NCBI RefSeq assembly: GCF_900116445.1 | Contig: NZ_FPBH01000027.1 | Span: 80,565-144,564 of the forward strand | Source: Paraburkholderia aspalathi | Lineage (GTDB): Bacteria; Pseudomonadota; Gammaproteobacteria; Burkholderiales; Burkholderiaceae | Length of the DNA stretch: 64,000 nt | Direction of reading: 5' to 3' | Shown: positions 15,686 to 24,297 of the stretch, in pieces | Layout: each line of letters begins with the position of its first letter | How positions within the stretch are numbered: position 1 is the first letter of the stretch | Position numbers and translations under genes: made by a program | Notes under the pieces: generated by a model | Told to the model about the DNA's origin: nothing | Database searches by the model: none | Seen by the model: only the letters and a program-made list of their open reading frames with translations

Positions 15686-16969
15686 ATGAACTGGGCAGCG
15701 AGACTGATTGGCGGACGTTTCCACTACGGCTGGTTGACCGTGGCAGTGGTGTTTCTGGTGCTGCTGGCGGCGGCCGGCACGCGCGCCACGCCGAGCGTGA
15801 TGATGGTGCCGCTGGAGCATCAATTCGGCTGGAGCCGTGCGACGATTTCGCTCGCCATCTCCGTCAACATCGCGCTCTACGGCCTGATGGGGCCGTTCGC
15901 GGCCGCGGCGATGCAGCGCTTTGGTGTGCGTCCTACTTTGCTGATCGCGCTCGGGACGATGGCGGCGGGGGTGGCGTTGTCGTCGCTGATGACGCATCCG
16001 TGGCAGATGATTCTGATCTGGGGCGTGATGGTCGGCGGCTCGACCGGGGTGGCGGCGCTGTCATTGTCTGCGACGGTGGTGACGCGCTGGTTCACTACCC
16101 ATCGCGGTCTCGTGATGGGGATTCTCACGGCCAGTTCAGCGACTGGCCAACTCGTGTTCCTGCCGATGCTCGCGGCCATCGCCGAGCATTACGGCTGGCG
16201 CCAGGTGGTGTGGGTCGTCGCGGGCGCGGCGGCGGTTGTCTTGCCGCTGGTTGCGTTCCTGTTGCCGGAGCGGCCCGCGGATATGAAGCTGCGCCCGTTC
16301 GGCGAACCGGCCGACTCGCCGATTTCCAATTCCGTGACCAAGCAGAATCCATTGGCCATCGCCTTCGGCACGCTCGCCATGGCGAGCAAGACGCGTGATT
16401 TCTGGCTGCTGTTCTTCAGCTTCTTTATCTGCGGCGCGAGTACCAATGGTTACGTCGGCACGCACCTGATCGCAATGTGCGGCGACTACGGCATGAGCGA
16501 AGTGCAGGGCGCTTCGCTGCTCGCCGCCATGGGCATCTTCGATTTGTTCGGCACGACGCTATCGGGCTGGCTGTCGGACCGCTTCAATAGCCGCGTGCTG
16601 CTGTTCTGGTATTACGGTCTGCGCGGTTTGTCGCTGATGTATCTGCCGCACGCCTTCGGCATTGACTTCTTTGGGTTGCCGTTGTTTGCAGTGTTCTACG
16701 GACTAGACTGGATCGCCACCGTGCCGCCCACCGTGCGTCTCGCAACCGATGTGTACGGCAAGGAAGCGGCGCCAGTCGTGTTCGGCTGGGTTGTCGCCGG
16801 CCACCAGCTCGGCGCGGCCTTTGCGGCGCTCGGCGCCGGCATGCTGCGCGCGAGCCTCGGCACGTACACGGTGGCATCGATGATTTCTGGCGGACTGTGC
16901 CTGGTTGCCGCCGTGATCGTGTTGCGGATCAACCGGCCGGCCAAGGTGCCGGAGCCGCAAGCGGCGTAA
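15686..16969 (+). CDS. MFS transporter (oxalate/formate antiporter-like)
   Basis: A 427-residue major facilitator protein with 12 hydrophobic helices. The fold is marked by GRFHYGWLTVAVVFLVLLAAAGTRATPSVMMVPLEHQFGWSRATIS at the start, MQRFGVRPTLLIALG between helices 2 and 3, and GWLSDRFNSRVLLFWYYGLRG in the second half. The opening resembles the oxalate/formate and monocarboxylate branch, but the substrate cannot be read from the sequence. The ATG at 15686 follows GGAG and is chosen over an in-frame start 45 bp upstream. Probable repression by the adjacent TetR suggests export or uptake of the TetR ligand. Confidence 0.87.
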   Translation: MNWAARLIGGRFHYGWLTVAVVFLVLLAAAGTRATPSVMMVPLEHQFGWSRATISLAISVNIALYGLMGPFAAAAMQRFGVRPTLLIALGTMAAGVALSSLMTHPWQMILIWGVMVGGSTGVAALSLSATVVTRWFTTHRGLVMGILTASSATGQLVFLPMLAAIAEHYGWRQVVWVVAGAAAVVLPLVAFLLPERPADMKLRPFGEPADSPISNSVTKQNPLAIAFGTLAMASKTRDFWLLFFSFFICGASTNGYVGTHLIAMCGDYGMSEVQGASLLAAMGIFDLFGTTLSGWLSDRFNSRVLLFWYYGLRGLSLMYLPHAFGIDFFGLPLFAVFYGLDWIATVPPTVRLATDVYGKEAAPVVFGWVVAGHQLGAAFAALGAGMLRASLGTYTVASMISGGLCLVAAVIVLRINRPAKVPEPQAA

Positions 16970-17009
16970 AGCTGCGGCCCTGCGCTTGGTGAACAAGGCG
17001 CACTTGAGC

Positions 17010-17033
17010 AAACGGCCTCATACGAGGCCGTTT
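17010..17033 (+). terminator. Hairpin after the MFS gene
   Basis: Perfect 10-bp stem AAACGGCCTC (17010-17019) with GAGGCCGTTT (17024-17033) and a 4-nt loop. There are only three T residues at the end, so termination may be partial. Confidence 0.65.
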
Positions 17034-17155
17034 GCCATTGCAGCTGAGCTGAAAACTAAGTGTGTACTTGTTGGAGCGCGAGTGGCTCAGCCCGGTTATG
17101 CTATGAAGCCCCGGGCAGCCGCCCGTCGTTCATGAATTTCGACCGAGAGAAGCGC

Positions 17156-17749
17156 ATGACCAACAAACCCGCCCCTACCGCAGTTGCCATTCACGAGCTG
17201 ATTGCAGGTCGCTGGAGCCCGCGCGCCTATTCGAGCGAGCCGGTGAGCCGCGAGGATCTGCATTCGGTGCTCGAAGCGGCACGCTGGGCGCCGTCTTCGT
17301 ATAACGCGCAACCGTGGCGTTTCCTCGTATTCGACCGTAGCGTCGATGAAGTCTCGTTCAAGCAGGCTTTCGCTACGCTGGTGCCGTTCAACCAGGGCTG
17401 GAATGCGCCGGCGCCGGTGCTGATCGCTGTGACCACGCACACGCTCACCAACAAGGGCGAAGTGAACCGCTGTGCGCCGTACGATGCGGGTGCCGCGGCA
17501 ATGGCGCTGGTGCTGCAGGCGCATGCGCTCGGCCTCGCCGCGCATCAGATGAGCGGCTTCGATCCAAACGCGTTCCGCACGGCGTTCAAGCTGCCGACCG
17601 ACGTCGACGTGATCGCGATCATTTCGCTCGGCCACTACGGTGATGTCGATAAACTCGATCCGGTGCTGCGTGAGCGTGAGAAGTCGGTGCGTCAGCGTTT
17701 GCCGCTTGCTGAAATCGCTTATGGCGGCGGGTGGAAGAAGGCGTTCTGA
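17156..17749 (+). CDS. Nitroreductase family protein
   Basis: A 197-residue FMN-dependent NAD(P)H oxidoreductase of the nitroreductase family, probably a cytoplasmic homodimer. FMN-site features are the RWSPRAYSSEPV opening, ARWAPSSYNAQPWRFLVF (about 45-62) and, late, IAIISLGHYGDVDKL. The short length without a long insertion fits the compact YdjA/HBN-like branch. The natural substrate may be a quinone or nitroaromatic compound. The ATG at 17156 follows GAGAGAAG; an ATG 24 bp upstream is a less likely start. Confidence 0.88.
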   Translation: MTNKPAPTAVAIHELIAGRWSPRAYSSEPVSREDLHSVLEAARWAPSSYNAQPWRFLVFDRSVDEVSFKQAFATLVPFNQGWNAPAPVLIAVTTHTLTNKGEVNRCAPYDAGAAAMALVLQAHALGLAAHQMSGFDPNAFRTAFKLPTDVDVIAIISLGHYGDVDKLDPVLREREKSVRQRLPLAEIAYGGGWKKAF

Positions 17750-17773
17750 GTCCCTTGCGGCTTTGGTGGCGAC

Positions 17774-17803
17774 AAAAACGCGTGGCGCTGACCGCGCGTT
17801 TTT
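17774..17803. terminator. Bidirectional terminator between nitroreductase and MFS genes
   Basis: AAAAACGCG (17774-17782) pairs with CGCGTTTTT (17795-17803) around a 12-nt loop, with A and T runs on the two sides. It serves two convergent genes. Confidence 0.85.
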
Positions 17804-17840
17804 TATTTTGCATTGTTCGTGAGGCTTTAAGGCGCGTGGC

Positions 17841-19316
17841 TCATTCCTCGCCGTCCGCGACGCTCGAAAGCGGCGTGGCGACATTCTCGAGCGACTTGCG
17901 CTCTGCATCCACGCCCCATATCGCGGCAATCACCGCGGCGGCGAGCATCAACCCCGAGCCGACCAGATAGCCCACAAACACTTCGCTGCGCTGATGCGTA
18001 TCGATCAGCCGACCGAAAAACGCCGGCCCGATGATGCCGCCCAGCGCCGTGCCGAATGCGTAGAACACCGCGATCGCCAAGGCGCGGATTTCCAGCGGAA
18101 ATGATTCACTGACGGTCAGATACGCCGAACTCGCCGCCGCTGAAGCGAAGAAGAAAACGACCATCCACGCGATCGTCTGCGTCACGACGGTGAGCATGTG
18201 CTGCTCGAACAGATAGCCGCTCAGCGTCAGCAGGATGCCGGACAGCGCGTAAGTCGTGGCGATCATCTTGCGTCGCCCGATGACGTCGAAGAGCCGGCCG
18301 AGCACCAGCGGTCCAAGAAAGTTGCCGAGCGCGAACGGCAACAGATACCAGCCTATATGGTCGCCCGGCACTTGATAGAACTCGGTCAGCACCAGCGCAT
18401 AGGTGAAAAAGATCGCGTTGTAGAAGAACGCCTGCGCGGTCATCAACGACAAGCCGACCAGCGCGCGCCGTCGGTGCGCGTTGAATAGCGTGTGAAACAC
18501 CTCGCGCAGCGGCGTATGTGCGCGTGCCCGCAGTCTTAGCCGCGTGAGGTCCTCATCGGCGAGTGCATGGCCTTCGCTGCGAAAGCGCGTTTCGATGCCG
18601 TCGACGATCGAACGCGCGTCACGTTCGCCGCCGTGCGTCAGCAGCCAGCGCGGACTTTCAGGCACCCAGATGCGCATCGGCAGAATCCCCAGCGCCAGCA
18701 CCGCGCCGATGAAGAAACAGGCGCGCCAGCCCCAGTCGCCCGGCAGCAGATTCGGATCGAGCAGGACCAGCGATCCCGCCGCGCCGAGCCCCGCGCCCAC
18801 CCAGAAGGTGCCGTTGATGCCGAGATCGGTCCAGCCGCGCACCCGCGCGGGCGTGAATTCCTGGATTGTCGAATTGATCGCCGTATATTCACCGCCGATG
18901 CCTGCGCCGGTGAGAAAGCGAAACAGCAGAAAACTGGCGAGATTCCACGAAAAAGCAGTCGCCGCGGTAGCGGCCAGATACAACGCGAGCGTGATGAAAA
19001 ACAGCCTGCGACGGCCGAGCCGGTCGGTCAGCCAGCCGAAGCCGAGCGCGCCGAGCACGGCGCCGGCAATGTAGGCGCTGCCGGCGAGGCCCACGTCGGC
19101 GTTGGTAAAGCGCAACGATGGGCTAGACTTCAACGCACTCGCGACAGCGCCTGCTAGCGTCACTTCGAGACCGTCGAGCAGCCACGTCACGCCCAGCGCG
19201 ACGACGATCAGCGAGTGAAAGCGTCCCCACGGCAAGCGGTCGAGCCGCGAGGGCAGATCGGTTTCAATGACGGCGGCGTTTTTCTCGTGGACAGCGGCGG
19301 TGGGCGGCGCGCTCAT
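17841..19316 (-). CDS. MFS transporter, sugar-porter type
   Basis: A 491-residue major facilitator protein. Sugar-porter signatures are present: FGWLTDRLGRRRLFFITL after helix 2, the PESPRWLL motif after helix 6 (about 229-236), and LFDVIGRRKMIA in the second half. It lacks obvious substrate-defining residues. The closest general resemblance is to the metabolite:H+ and aromatic-acid porters used by Burkholderia. The ATG at 19316 has AGGAGA 8 bases upstream and gives a normal N-terminus; a longer reading from 19508 is unlikely. It is divergent from the Hsp70-like gene. Confidence 0.88.
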   Translation of the reverse strand: MSAPPTAAVHEKNAAVIETDLPSRLDRLPWGRFHSLIVVALGVTWLLDGLEVTLAGAVASALKSSPSLRFTNADVGLAGSAYIAGAVLGALGFGWLTDRLGRRRLFFITLALYLAATAATAFSWNLASFLLFRFLTGAGIGGEYTAINSTIQEFTPARVRGWTDLGINGTFWVGAGLGAAGSLVLLDPNLLPGDWGWRACFFIGAVLALGILPMRIWVPESPRWLLTHGGERDARSIVDGIETRFRSEGHALADEDLTRLRLRARAHTPLREVFHTLFNAHRRRALVGLSLMTAQAFFYNAIFFTYALVLTEFYQVPGDHIGWYLLPFALGNFLGPLVLGRLFDVIGRRKMIATTYALSGILLTLSGYLFEQHMLTVVTQTIAWMVVFFFASAAASSAYLTVSESFPLEIRALAIAVFYAFGTALGGIIGPAFFGRLIDTHQRSEVFVGYLVGSGLMLAAAVIAAIWGVDAERKSLENVATPLSSVADGEE

Positions 19317-19506
19317 TGCTACAAGTCTCCTGTTTACCGAAAATTGGCGGCGTATCCTGTCGAATTCAGCAATTTTTGTTCCGTCGAGCGGACCTTGGTC
19401 GGTATTGCGGGCATCCCGGAAAGCGTCAGTTGATGCTGATTGGGCTTTCGTGATACAAAGCCGCTCCCCTTTCTGTCCGCGCCAGCCGTGAGCGGCGATT
19501 CCTGCC

Positions 19507-20757
19507 ATGAACTATTGCGCGATTGACTTTGGTACTTCCAATTCGGCCGTGGCCGTCCCAGACGGCGCTGCGCTTAGGCTTGCGCCGGTCGAGGGCGCCT
19601 ATACGACGCTGCCGACCTCCGTCTTTTTCAACACCGACGAAGACACCCGCGAATTCGGGCGTGCGGCGTTGGCGGCCTACATCGACGGTTTCGACGGCCG
19701 TTTGATGCGTTCGATGAAAAGTATTCTCGGCTCGCCGCTCGCCGAGAATTCGACCGATCTCGGCGACGGTTCGGCGATCAAGTACACGGACATCATCGCG
19801 ATTTTCGTCGACCATCTGAAGCGCTCAGCCGAGAAGAGCGTCGGCGGCCCGATCAGCCGCGCTGTGCTGGGCCGCCCGGTGTTCTTCGTCGACGACGATC
19901 CGCGCGCCGACCAGATGGCGCAGCAGCAACTCGAAGCCGCGGCGCGTTCAGTCGGTTTGCGGGAGATTCACTTTCAGTATGAGCCGATCGCGGCTGCGTT
20001 CGACTACGAATCGCATCTGACGGAAGAAGGGCTTGTGCTGGTGGCCGACATCGGCGGCGGTACGTCGGACTTTTCGCTGGTGCGGGTGGGGCCGGAGCGG
20101 GTAAAGCGCGTGGAGCGCAAAGACGACGTGCTGGCCCACCACGGCGTACACGTTGCGGGCACGGATTTCGACCGACGTGTCGAACTGGTGACGATCCTGC
20201 GCGAACTCGGCTATCAGACGCTCGATCCCGAAGGCCGTGAGATTCCGAACCGCATCTATTTCGATCTGGCCACCTGGCACCTGATCAACACGGTCTACGC
20301 CCCGAAGCGTGTCAGCGAACTCGCGCTCATGCGGCATCTGTTCCTCCAGACCAAACATCACGACCGCCTGATGCGCGTTGTGGACCGCCGCCTGGGGCAC
20401 GCGTTGGCGGCTCACGCGGAAGAAGCGAAGATCGGCGTGGCGGCGGGTGGCGAGACCGTGATCGACCTCGACGAGGTAGAAGACGACCTGCGCCTCGCAT
20501 TTGACGAAGCGCAACTCATCAAGGCCGGTCAGGACGAGACGCAGCGCATCGTGCAGGCGGCACGCGATACGGTGCAGGCGGCCGGTGTGGCTCCGCGCGA
20601 CGTCAACGCGATTTACTTCACGGGTGGCTCGACCGGATTGGCGTTTCTATCGGGCGCATTGGCCGCGGCATTTCCGGATGCCAAAGCGGTATTCGGCGAC
20701 CGTCTCGCCAGCGTCGCGACAGGTCTCGGTATTCACGCACGGCGTTTGTTCGGATAA
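19507..20757 (+). CDS. Hsp70-family protein (YegD-like)
   Basis: A 416-residue Hsp70/actin-fold ATPase domain with no substrate-binding lid. Nucleotide-binding motifs are CAIDFGTSNSAVAV (phosphate 1, residues 4-17), VLVADIGGGTSDFSLVRV (phosphate 2, about 179-196) and IYFTGGSTGLAFLSGAL (adenosine, about 375-391). The length and DFGTSNS motif match YegD of E. coli rather than DnaK. YegD-type proteins lack a known client or J-protein partner. It is a single-gene unit with its own strong terminator. Confidence 0.9.
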   Translation: MNYCAIDFGTSNSAVAVPDGAALRLAPVEGAYTTLPTSVFFNTDEDTREFGRAALAAYIDGFDGRLMRSMKSILGSPLAENSTDLGDGSAIKYTDIIAIFVDHLKRSAEKSVGGPISRAVLGRPVFFVDDDPRADQMAQQQLEAAARSVGLREIHFQYEPIAAAFDYESHLTEEGLVLVADIGGGTSDFSLVRVGPERVKRVERKDDVLAHHGVHVAGTDFDRRVELVTILRELGYQTLDPEGREIPNRIYFDLATWHLINTVYAPKRVSELALMRHLFLQTKHHDRLMRVVDRRLGHALAAHAEEAKIGVAAGGETVIDLDEVEDDLRLAFDEAQLIKAGQDETQRIVQAARDTVQAAGVAPRDVNAIYFTGGSTGLAFLSGALAAAFPDAKAVFGDRLASVATGLGIHARRLFG

Positions 20758-20827
20758 CCGAATTGATCAAACTCATACTACGAAGATAATCACCGAATGT
20801 AGTTACGAGTAGTTACGACGAATATAA

Positions 20828-20853
20828 AAAAACCCCGCCAAGGCGGGGTTTTT
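20828..20853. terminator. Bidirectional terminator between the Hsp70-like and cold-shock genes
   Basis: AAAAACCCCGCC (20828-20839) pairs with GGCGGGGTTTTT (20842-20853). The loop is tiny and T/A runs lie on both sides. A strong intrinsic terminator for two convergent genes. Confidence 0.95.
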
Positions 20854-20879
20854 TTGCGTCCAGAAGGAAGCGTGCTTGC

Positions 20880-21083
20880 TTACACCGGCTTGATGTTAGC
20901 GGCTTGCTTGCCCTTCGGGCCCGTCTTCACTTCAAACGTAACCTTTTGGTTTTCTTGTAGCGTCTTGAAGCCTTCCGTGCGGATTTCCGAGAAATGCGCG
21001 AACAGATCTTCGCCGCCGCCGTCCGGCGTGATGAAGCCAAAGCCCTTTGCGTCATTGAACCACTTGACGGTACCGGTTTCCAT
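20880..21083 (-). CDS. Cold-shock domain protein (CspA family)
   Basis: A 67-residue single cold-shock domain that binds single-stranded nucleic acid and melts RNA structure. RNP1 is KGFGFI (13-18) and RNP2 is DLFAHF (26-31). The surface aromatics W8, F16, F18, F28 and F31 are in place. An AGGAAC Shine-Dalgarno precedes the ATG. The gene has a well-formed sigma-70 promoter about 150 bp upstream, leaving a leader of about 140 nt, the length typical of cold-regulated csp mRNAs. Whether it is cold-induced or constitutive cannot be told from the protein. Confidence 0.95.
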   Translation of the reverse strand: METGTVKWFNDAKGFGFITPDGGGEDLFAHFSEIRTEGFKTLQENQKVTFEVKTGPKGKQAANIKPV

Positions 21084-21232
21084 ATTACTTGTTCCTAAAG
21101 ATGGTAAATAAGGCCGAAGCCCAATGGGTGCGCATGAAAATCAAGGAAGGGGGTAATGGGACCAACCGGAGTACCGTTGATGGGCGAACTACGAAAGACC
21201 AATTCACTCGCCGCTTGAAATCCTGCCCGAAC

Positions 21233-21261
21233 GTTATACGGCGATTTCGGGCGAAGGTCAA
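21233..21261 (-). promoter_or_regulatory. Sigma-70 promoter of the cold-shock gene
   Basis: On the minus strand, -35 TTGACC (21261-21256), 17-bp spacer, -10 TATAAC (21238-21233). The predicted start near 21226 leaves a leader of roughly 140 nt before the ATG. Confidence 0.75.
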
Positions 21262-21503
21262 CACTCTTGTCCCAATTTTACAAGTTTTTGATGGATTGGC
21301 GTAGAAATTGCTTACAAAGCTTGCTATTCATCTGAGAATTTTGCTAGGGACAACCCTTAGTTTCGCTGCAACGGCGGGGTGCAACCGTTAAACTACGCGC
21401 CGCGCGTCGGTTGCACCTGTTTGGGGATCGCCGCGCACGCATGCGCGTCACCCCGTCCGCAACGCCATAAGCGATGTGACGCGGTGCCGACATGGTTCTG
21501 ACG
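21262..21503. other. Non-coding region upstream of the permease leader
   Basis: Together with the csp leader and the permease leader this forms a 530-bp gene-free interval between divergent genes. The stretch near 21297-21345 is AT-rich compared with its surroundings and could act as an upstream promoter element. No gene seen. Confidence 0.4.
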
Positions 21504-21609
21504 CAATCTGCATGGGACCGGCGCCAGTGCTTTGCATGCGGCCAGAGTAAGCGTTAAAGCGCTAACTCCGGCCGACAGCTAAAGCGCTAACTCTGGTCGA
21601 CACAGGAGA
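21504..21609 (+). promoter_or_regulatory. Structured 5' leader of the APC permease, homologous to the ugpB leader
   Basis: Contains TGCATGGGACCGG (21509-21521), then CCAGAGTAAGCGTT (21542-21555) and two tandem 25-bp units, each with TAAAGCGCTAACTC, ending TCGACACAGGAGA at the Shine-Dalgarno. The first arm can pair with AGCGCTAACTCCGG (21558-21571) or with AGCGCTAACTCTGG (21583-21596). The same cassette in single-unit form precedes ugpB on the other strand. Function unknown: RNA switch, attenuator or tandem operator. Confidence 0.65.
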
Positions 21610-21613
21610 AGAT

Positions 21614-23209
21614 GTGAAAAGTTCTATACAACGGAACATCGGACCGGTCGCGCTACTGCTGACCGGCTTGGGTTCGATCATCGGGTCGGGCTGGTTGTTC
21701 GGCGCGTGGAAGGCTGCAAAAATTGCCGGGCCGGCTGCCATTTGTGCATGGGTCATCGGCGCGGTGGTGATTCTCGCGATTGCCTTGACCTACGCAGAAC
21801 TCGGCGCGATGTTCCCGGAGTCCGGCGGCATGGTGCGTTACGCCCGCTATTCGCACGGCGCATTGGTTGGGTTCATCAGTGCATGGGCCAACTGGATCGC
21901 CATTGTCTCGGTGATTCCAATCGAGGCTGAAGCATCCATTCAATATATGAGTACCTGGCCGTATCCATGGGCGCATGCGCTATTCGTGGATGGGTCATTA
22001 ACGACTAATGGGCTATTGCTGTCCGCGGCCCTCGTGATCATTTACTTCCTGCTGAATTACTGGGGTGTGAAGCTCTTCGCGCGCGCCAATTCGGCGATCA
22101 CGGTCTTCAAGTTCCTGATTCCGGGCGCGACGATCGCTGGTCTGATGCTGTCGGGCTTCCACAAGGAAAACTTCGGCGAAGTGAGCACCTTTGCGCCGTA
22201 CGGCTGGTCGGCTGTGCTGACCGCAGTGTCGACGAGCGGCATCGTGTTCGCCTTCAACGGCTTCCAGAGCCCGATCAACCTCGCGGGTGAAGCGCGCAAT
22301 CCGGCGCGGAGCGTGCCATTCGCGGTGATCGGCTCGATCCTGCTGGCGCTGGTGATCTACGTGCTGCTGCAGGTTGCGTACATCGGCGCGGTGAACCCGG
22401 CCGATGTGATGAAGGGCTGGAGCCACTTCAACTTCGCTTCGCCGTTTGCCGAACTGGCCATCGCGCTGAACCTGAACTGGCTGGCTATCCTGCTGTACGT
22501 CGACGCGTTCGTCAGCCCGAGCGGTACCGGCACGACTTACATGGCGACCACCACCCGCATGATCTACGCGATGGAGCGCAACAACACGATGCCGAAAATG
22601 TTCGGCAACGTGCACCCGTTCTACGGCGTGCCGCGTCAGGCGATGTGGTTCAACCTGCTGGTGTCGTTCATTTTCCTGTTCTTCTTCCGCGGCTGGAGCT
22701 CGTTGGCGGCGGTGATCTCGGTTGCGACCGTGATCTCGTACCTGACTGGCCCGATCAGCCTGATGGCGCTGCGACGCGCGGCAACGGATCTGGAGCGCCC
22801 GCTGCACATTCCGGGCATGAAATTCATCGCGCCGTTCGCTTTCGTTTGCGCGTCGCTGATCCTGTACTGGGCGAAGTGGCCGCTGACCGGCGAAATCATT
22901 CTGCTGATGGTCGTTGCGCTGCCGGTCTACTTCTACTTCCAGGCGAAGTCGGGTTTTGGCGGCTGGGGGCGTGACCTGAAAGCTGCATGGTGGCTCGTGG
23001 CCTACCTGCCGGTGATGGCAATTCTGTCGTTGATTGGTAGCAAGGAATTTGGCGGCCACGGCCTCCTGCCGTACGGTTGGGACATGCTGGTGGTGGCTGT
23101 GTTCTCGCTGGTGTTCTACTACTGGGGCGTGCATAGCGGCTACCGTTCGGAATACCTCGAAGAACGTCAGACGCACGACGAAGTGCTTGAGGGCATGGGC
23201 GCACACTAA
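21614..23209 (+). CDS. APC-family amino acid permease
   Basis: A 531-residue secondary transporter with 12 or more hydrophobic helices. The helix-1 substrate motif is LGSIIGSGWLFG (about 19-30). AYAELGAMFPESGG-like sequence (LTYAELGAMFPESGGMVRYARYSHG, about 60-84) follows helix 2, and NGFQSPINLAGEARNPARSVPFAV lies between helices 6 and 7. The substrate is not evident. The start is a GTG with AGGAG 7 bases upstream; an ATG two bases earlier is out of frame. The unusual repeat-containing leader directly upstream suggests post-transcriptional or operator control. Confidence 0.9.
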   Translation: MKSSIQRNIGPVALLLTGLGSIIGSGWLFGAWKAAKIAGPAAICAWVIGAVVILAIALTYAELGAMFPESGGMVRYARYSHGALVGFISAWANWIAIVSVIPIEAEASIQYMSTWPYPWAHALFVDGSLTTNGLLLSAALVIIYFLLNYWGVKLFARANSAITVFKFLIPGATIAGLMLSGFHKENFGEVSTFAPYGWSAVLTAVSTSGIVFAFNGFQSPINLAGEARNPARSVPFAVIGSILLALVIYVLLQVAYIGAVNPADVMKGWSHFNFASPFAELAIALNLNWLAILLYVDAFVSPSGTGTTYMATTTRMIYAMERNNTMPKMFGNVHPFYGVPRQAMWFNLLVSFIFLFFFRGWSSLAAVISVATVISYLTGPISLMALRRAATDLERPLHIPGMKFIAPFAFVCASLILYWAKWPLTGEIILLMVVALPVYFYFQAKSGFGGWGRDLKAAWWLVAYLPVMAILSLIGSKEFGGHGLLPYGWDMLVVAVFSLVFYYWGVHSGYRSEYLEERQTHDEVLEGMGAH

Positions 23210-23275
23210 GTTGCTGCGCTGAGTCCTTTCGCCGGATCGCCGGATCGCCGGATTGTCATGATCCGGCACAGTACG

Positions 23276-23311
23276 AAAAAGCCCGCCTGAGTTGCTCAGG
23301 CGGGCTTTTTT
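23276..23311. terminator. Bidirectional terminator after the permease gene
   Basis: A perfect 16-bp stem including A/T arms (AAAAAGCCCGCCTGAG, 23276-23291, with its complement, 23295-23310), a 3-nt loop and a following T. It separates convergent genes. Confidence 0.96.
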
Positions 23312-23356
23312 GTTGGCGGCGCTTTGGCCTTGGTTTGCCGTTGCGCTGACGTCGAA

Positions 23357-24142
23357 TCAGGCGGTGCCGAACACGTAATTCGTCATGGCGAGCGAGCGCT
23401 GATAGGTTCCGAGCGACTGAATCGCCAGAGAATAATCGTCGTCCGCCGCACCTAGTGCCGCGAAGACGGGCAGCAAGTGCTCGTCGGTTGGATGCATCAG
23501 TACCGCGTGCGGCGCTTGGCGGCGGTAGTCGAGCAACGCGTCGATGTCGTGCGCGGCAAGCTTTGCCTCGAACCAGTCGGTGAATTCGGCCACACGCGGA
23601 TCGGCATCGCCCGGGCGCGCGGAAAAATCCGCAGCGCGCAGGTTGTGCGTGATCTGGCCCGAGCCGATCACCATTACGCCGTCATCTTTCAGCGAGCGCA
23701 GCGCCCGACCTACCCGGAAGTGATGGGCGGCATCCATGTGCGGCTGGATCGACAGTTGCGCGACCGGTATGTCGGCTTCCGGGAACATCAGCAGCATCGG
23801 TACCCACGCGCCGTGATCAAGCCCGTGCGGCTGGGCGTCGGTGAGGATGCCGTGTTCGCCGAGCAGCACTGCGGCACGGCGCGCCACATCGGGCGCGCCG
23901 GGAGCCGGGTACTGAATTTCATACAACTGACGCGGGAAGCCGTAGAAATCGTGGATGGTCTCGGGCGCCGTGGACGTGCTCACCACCGGTTGCGCCGTGC
24001 CCCAATGGGCCGACAGCATCAGCACGCTCTCAGGGCGCGGCAATTGCGCCGACAGCGCGCCGAATTCGGCGGACGGCAGGGAAGGGTCGATCGGCAGCGT
24101 AGGTGCGCCGTGGGAGAGGTAGAGCGACGGTAAGCGATTCAT
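23357..24142 (-). CDS. DODA/LigB-type ring-cleavage dioxygenase (YgiD-like)
   Basis: A 261-residue class III extradiol dioxygenase, cytoplasmic and expected to bind one Fe(II) or Zn(II). Conserved metal-site pieces are YLSHGAPTLPID (His near residue 10), SAHWGT (about 46-51), PHGLDHGAWVPMLLMFP (about 108-124) and GSGQITHNLRAADF (about 162-175). YgiD of E. coli cleaves DOPA, but the physiological substrate is unknown. The ATG at 24142 matches the family N-terminus (MNRLPSLYLSHG); the frame extends upstream without similarity. Confidence 0.87.
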   Translation of the reverse strand: MNRLPSLYLSHGAPTLPIDPSLPSAEFGALSAQLPRPESVLMLSAHWGTAQPVVSTSTAPETIHDFYGFPRQLYEIQYPAPGAPDVARRAAVLLGEHGILTDAQPHGLDHGAWVPMLLMFPEADIPVAQLSIQPHMDAAHHFRVGRALRSLKDDGVMVIGSGQITHNLRAADFSARPGDADPRVAEFTDWFEAKLAAHDIDALLDYRRQAPHAVLMHPTDEHLLPVFAALGAADDDYSLAIQSLGTYQRSLAMTNYVFGTA

Positions 24143-24297
24143 GGCAGCAACGCCGCCGCGGGAACGCGGCGCGGAAGTAGGGTTGCTATCAATATAGGTC
24201 CGTACCGGCGTTTTATAAACGGGCGAAAACGGAATTGATTGTGTCGCCGGTGTTGTTAATGGTGTTTGCGCGCCTGTGGCGCGCCGCGTCCTTCGAA

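Noticed and set aside
23230..23256. Short direct repeat (GCCGGAT-type, three units) after the permease gene
   Set aside because: Too short to be a CRISPR or functional array; ordinary GC-rich slippage sequence.
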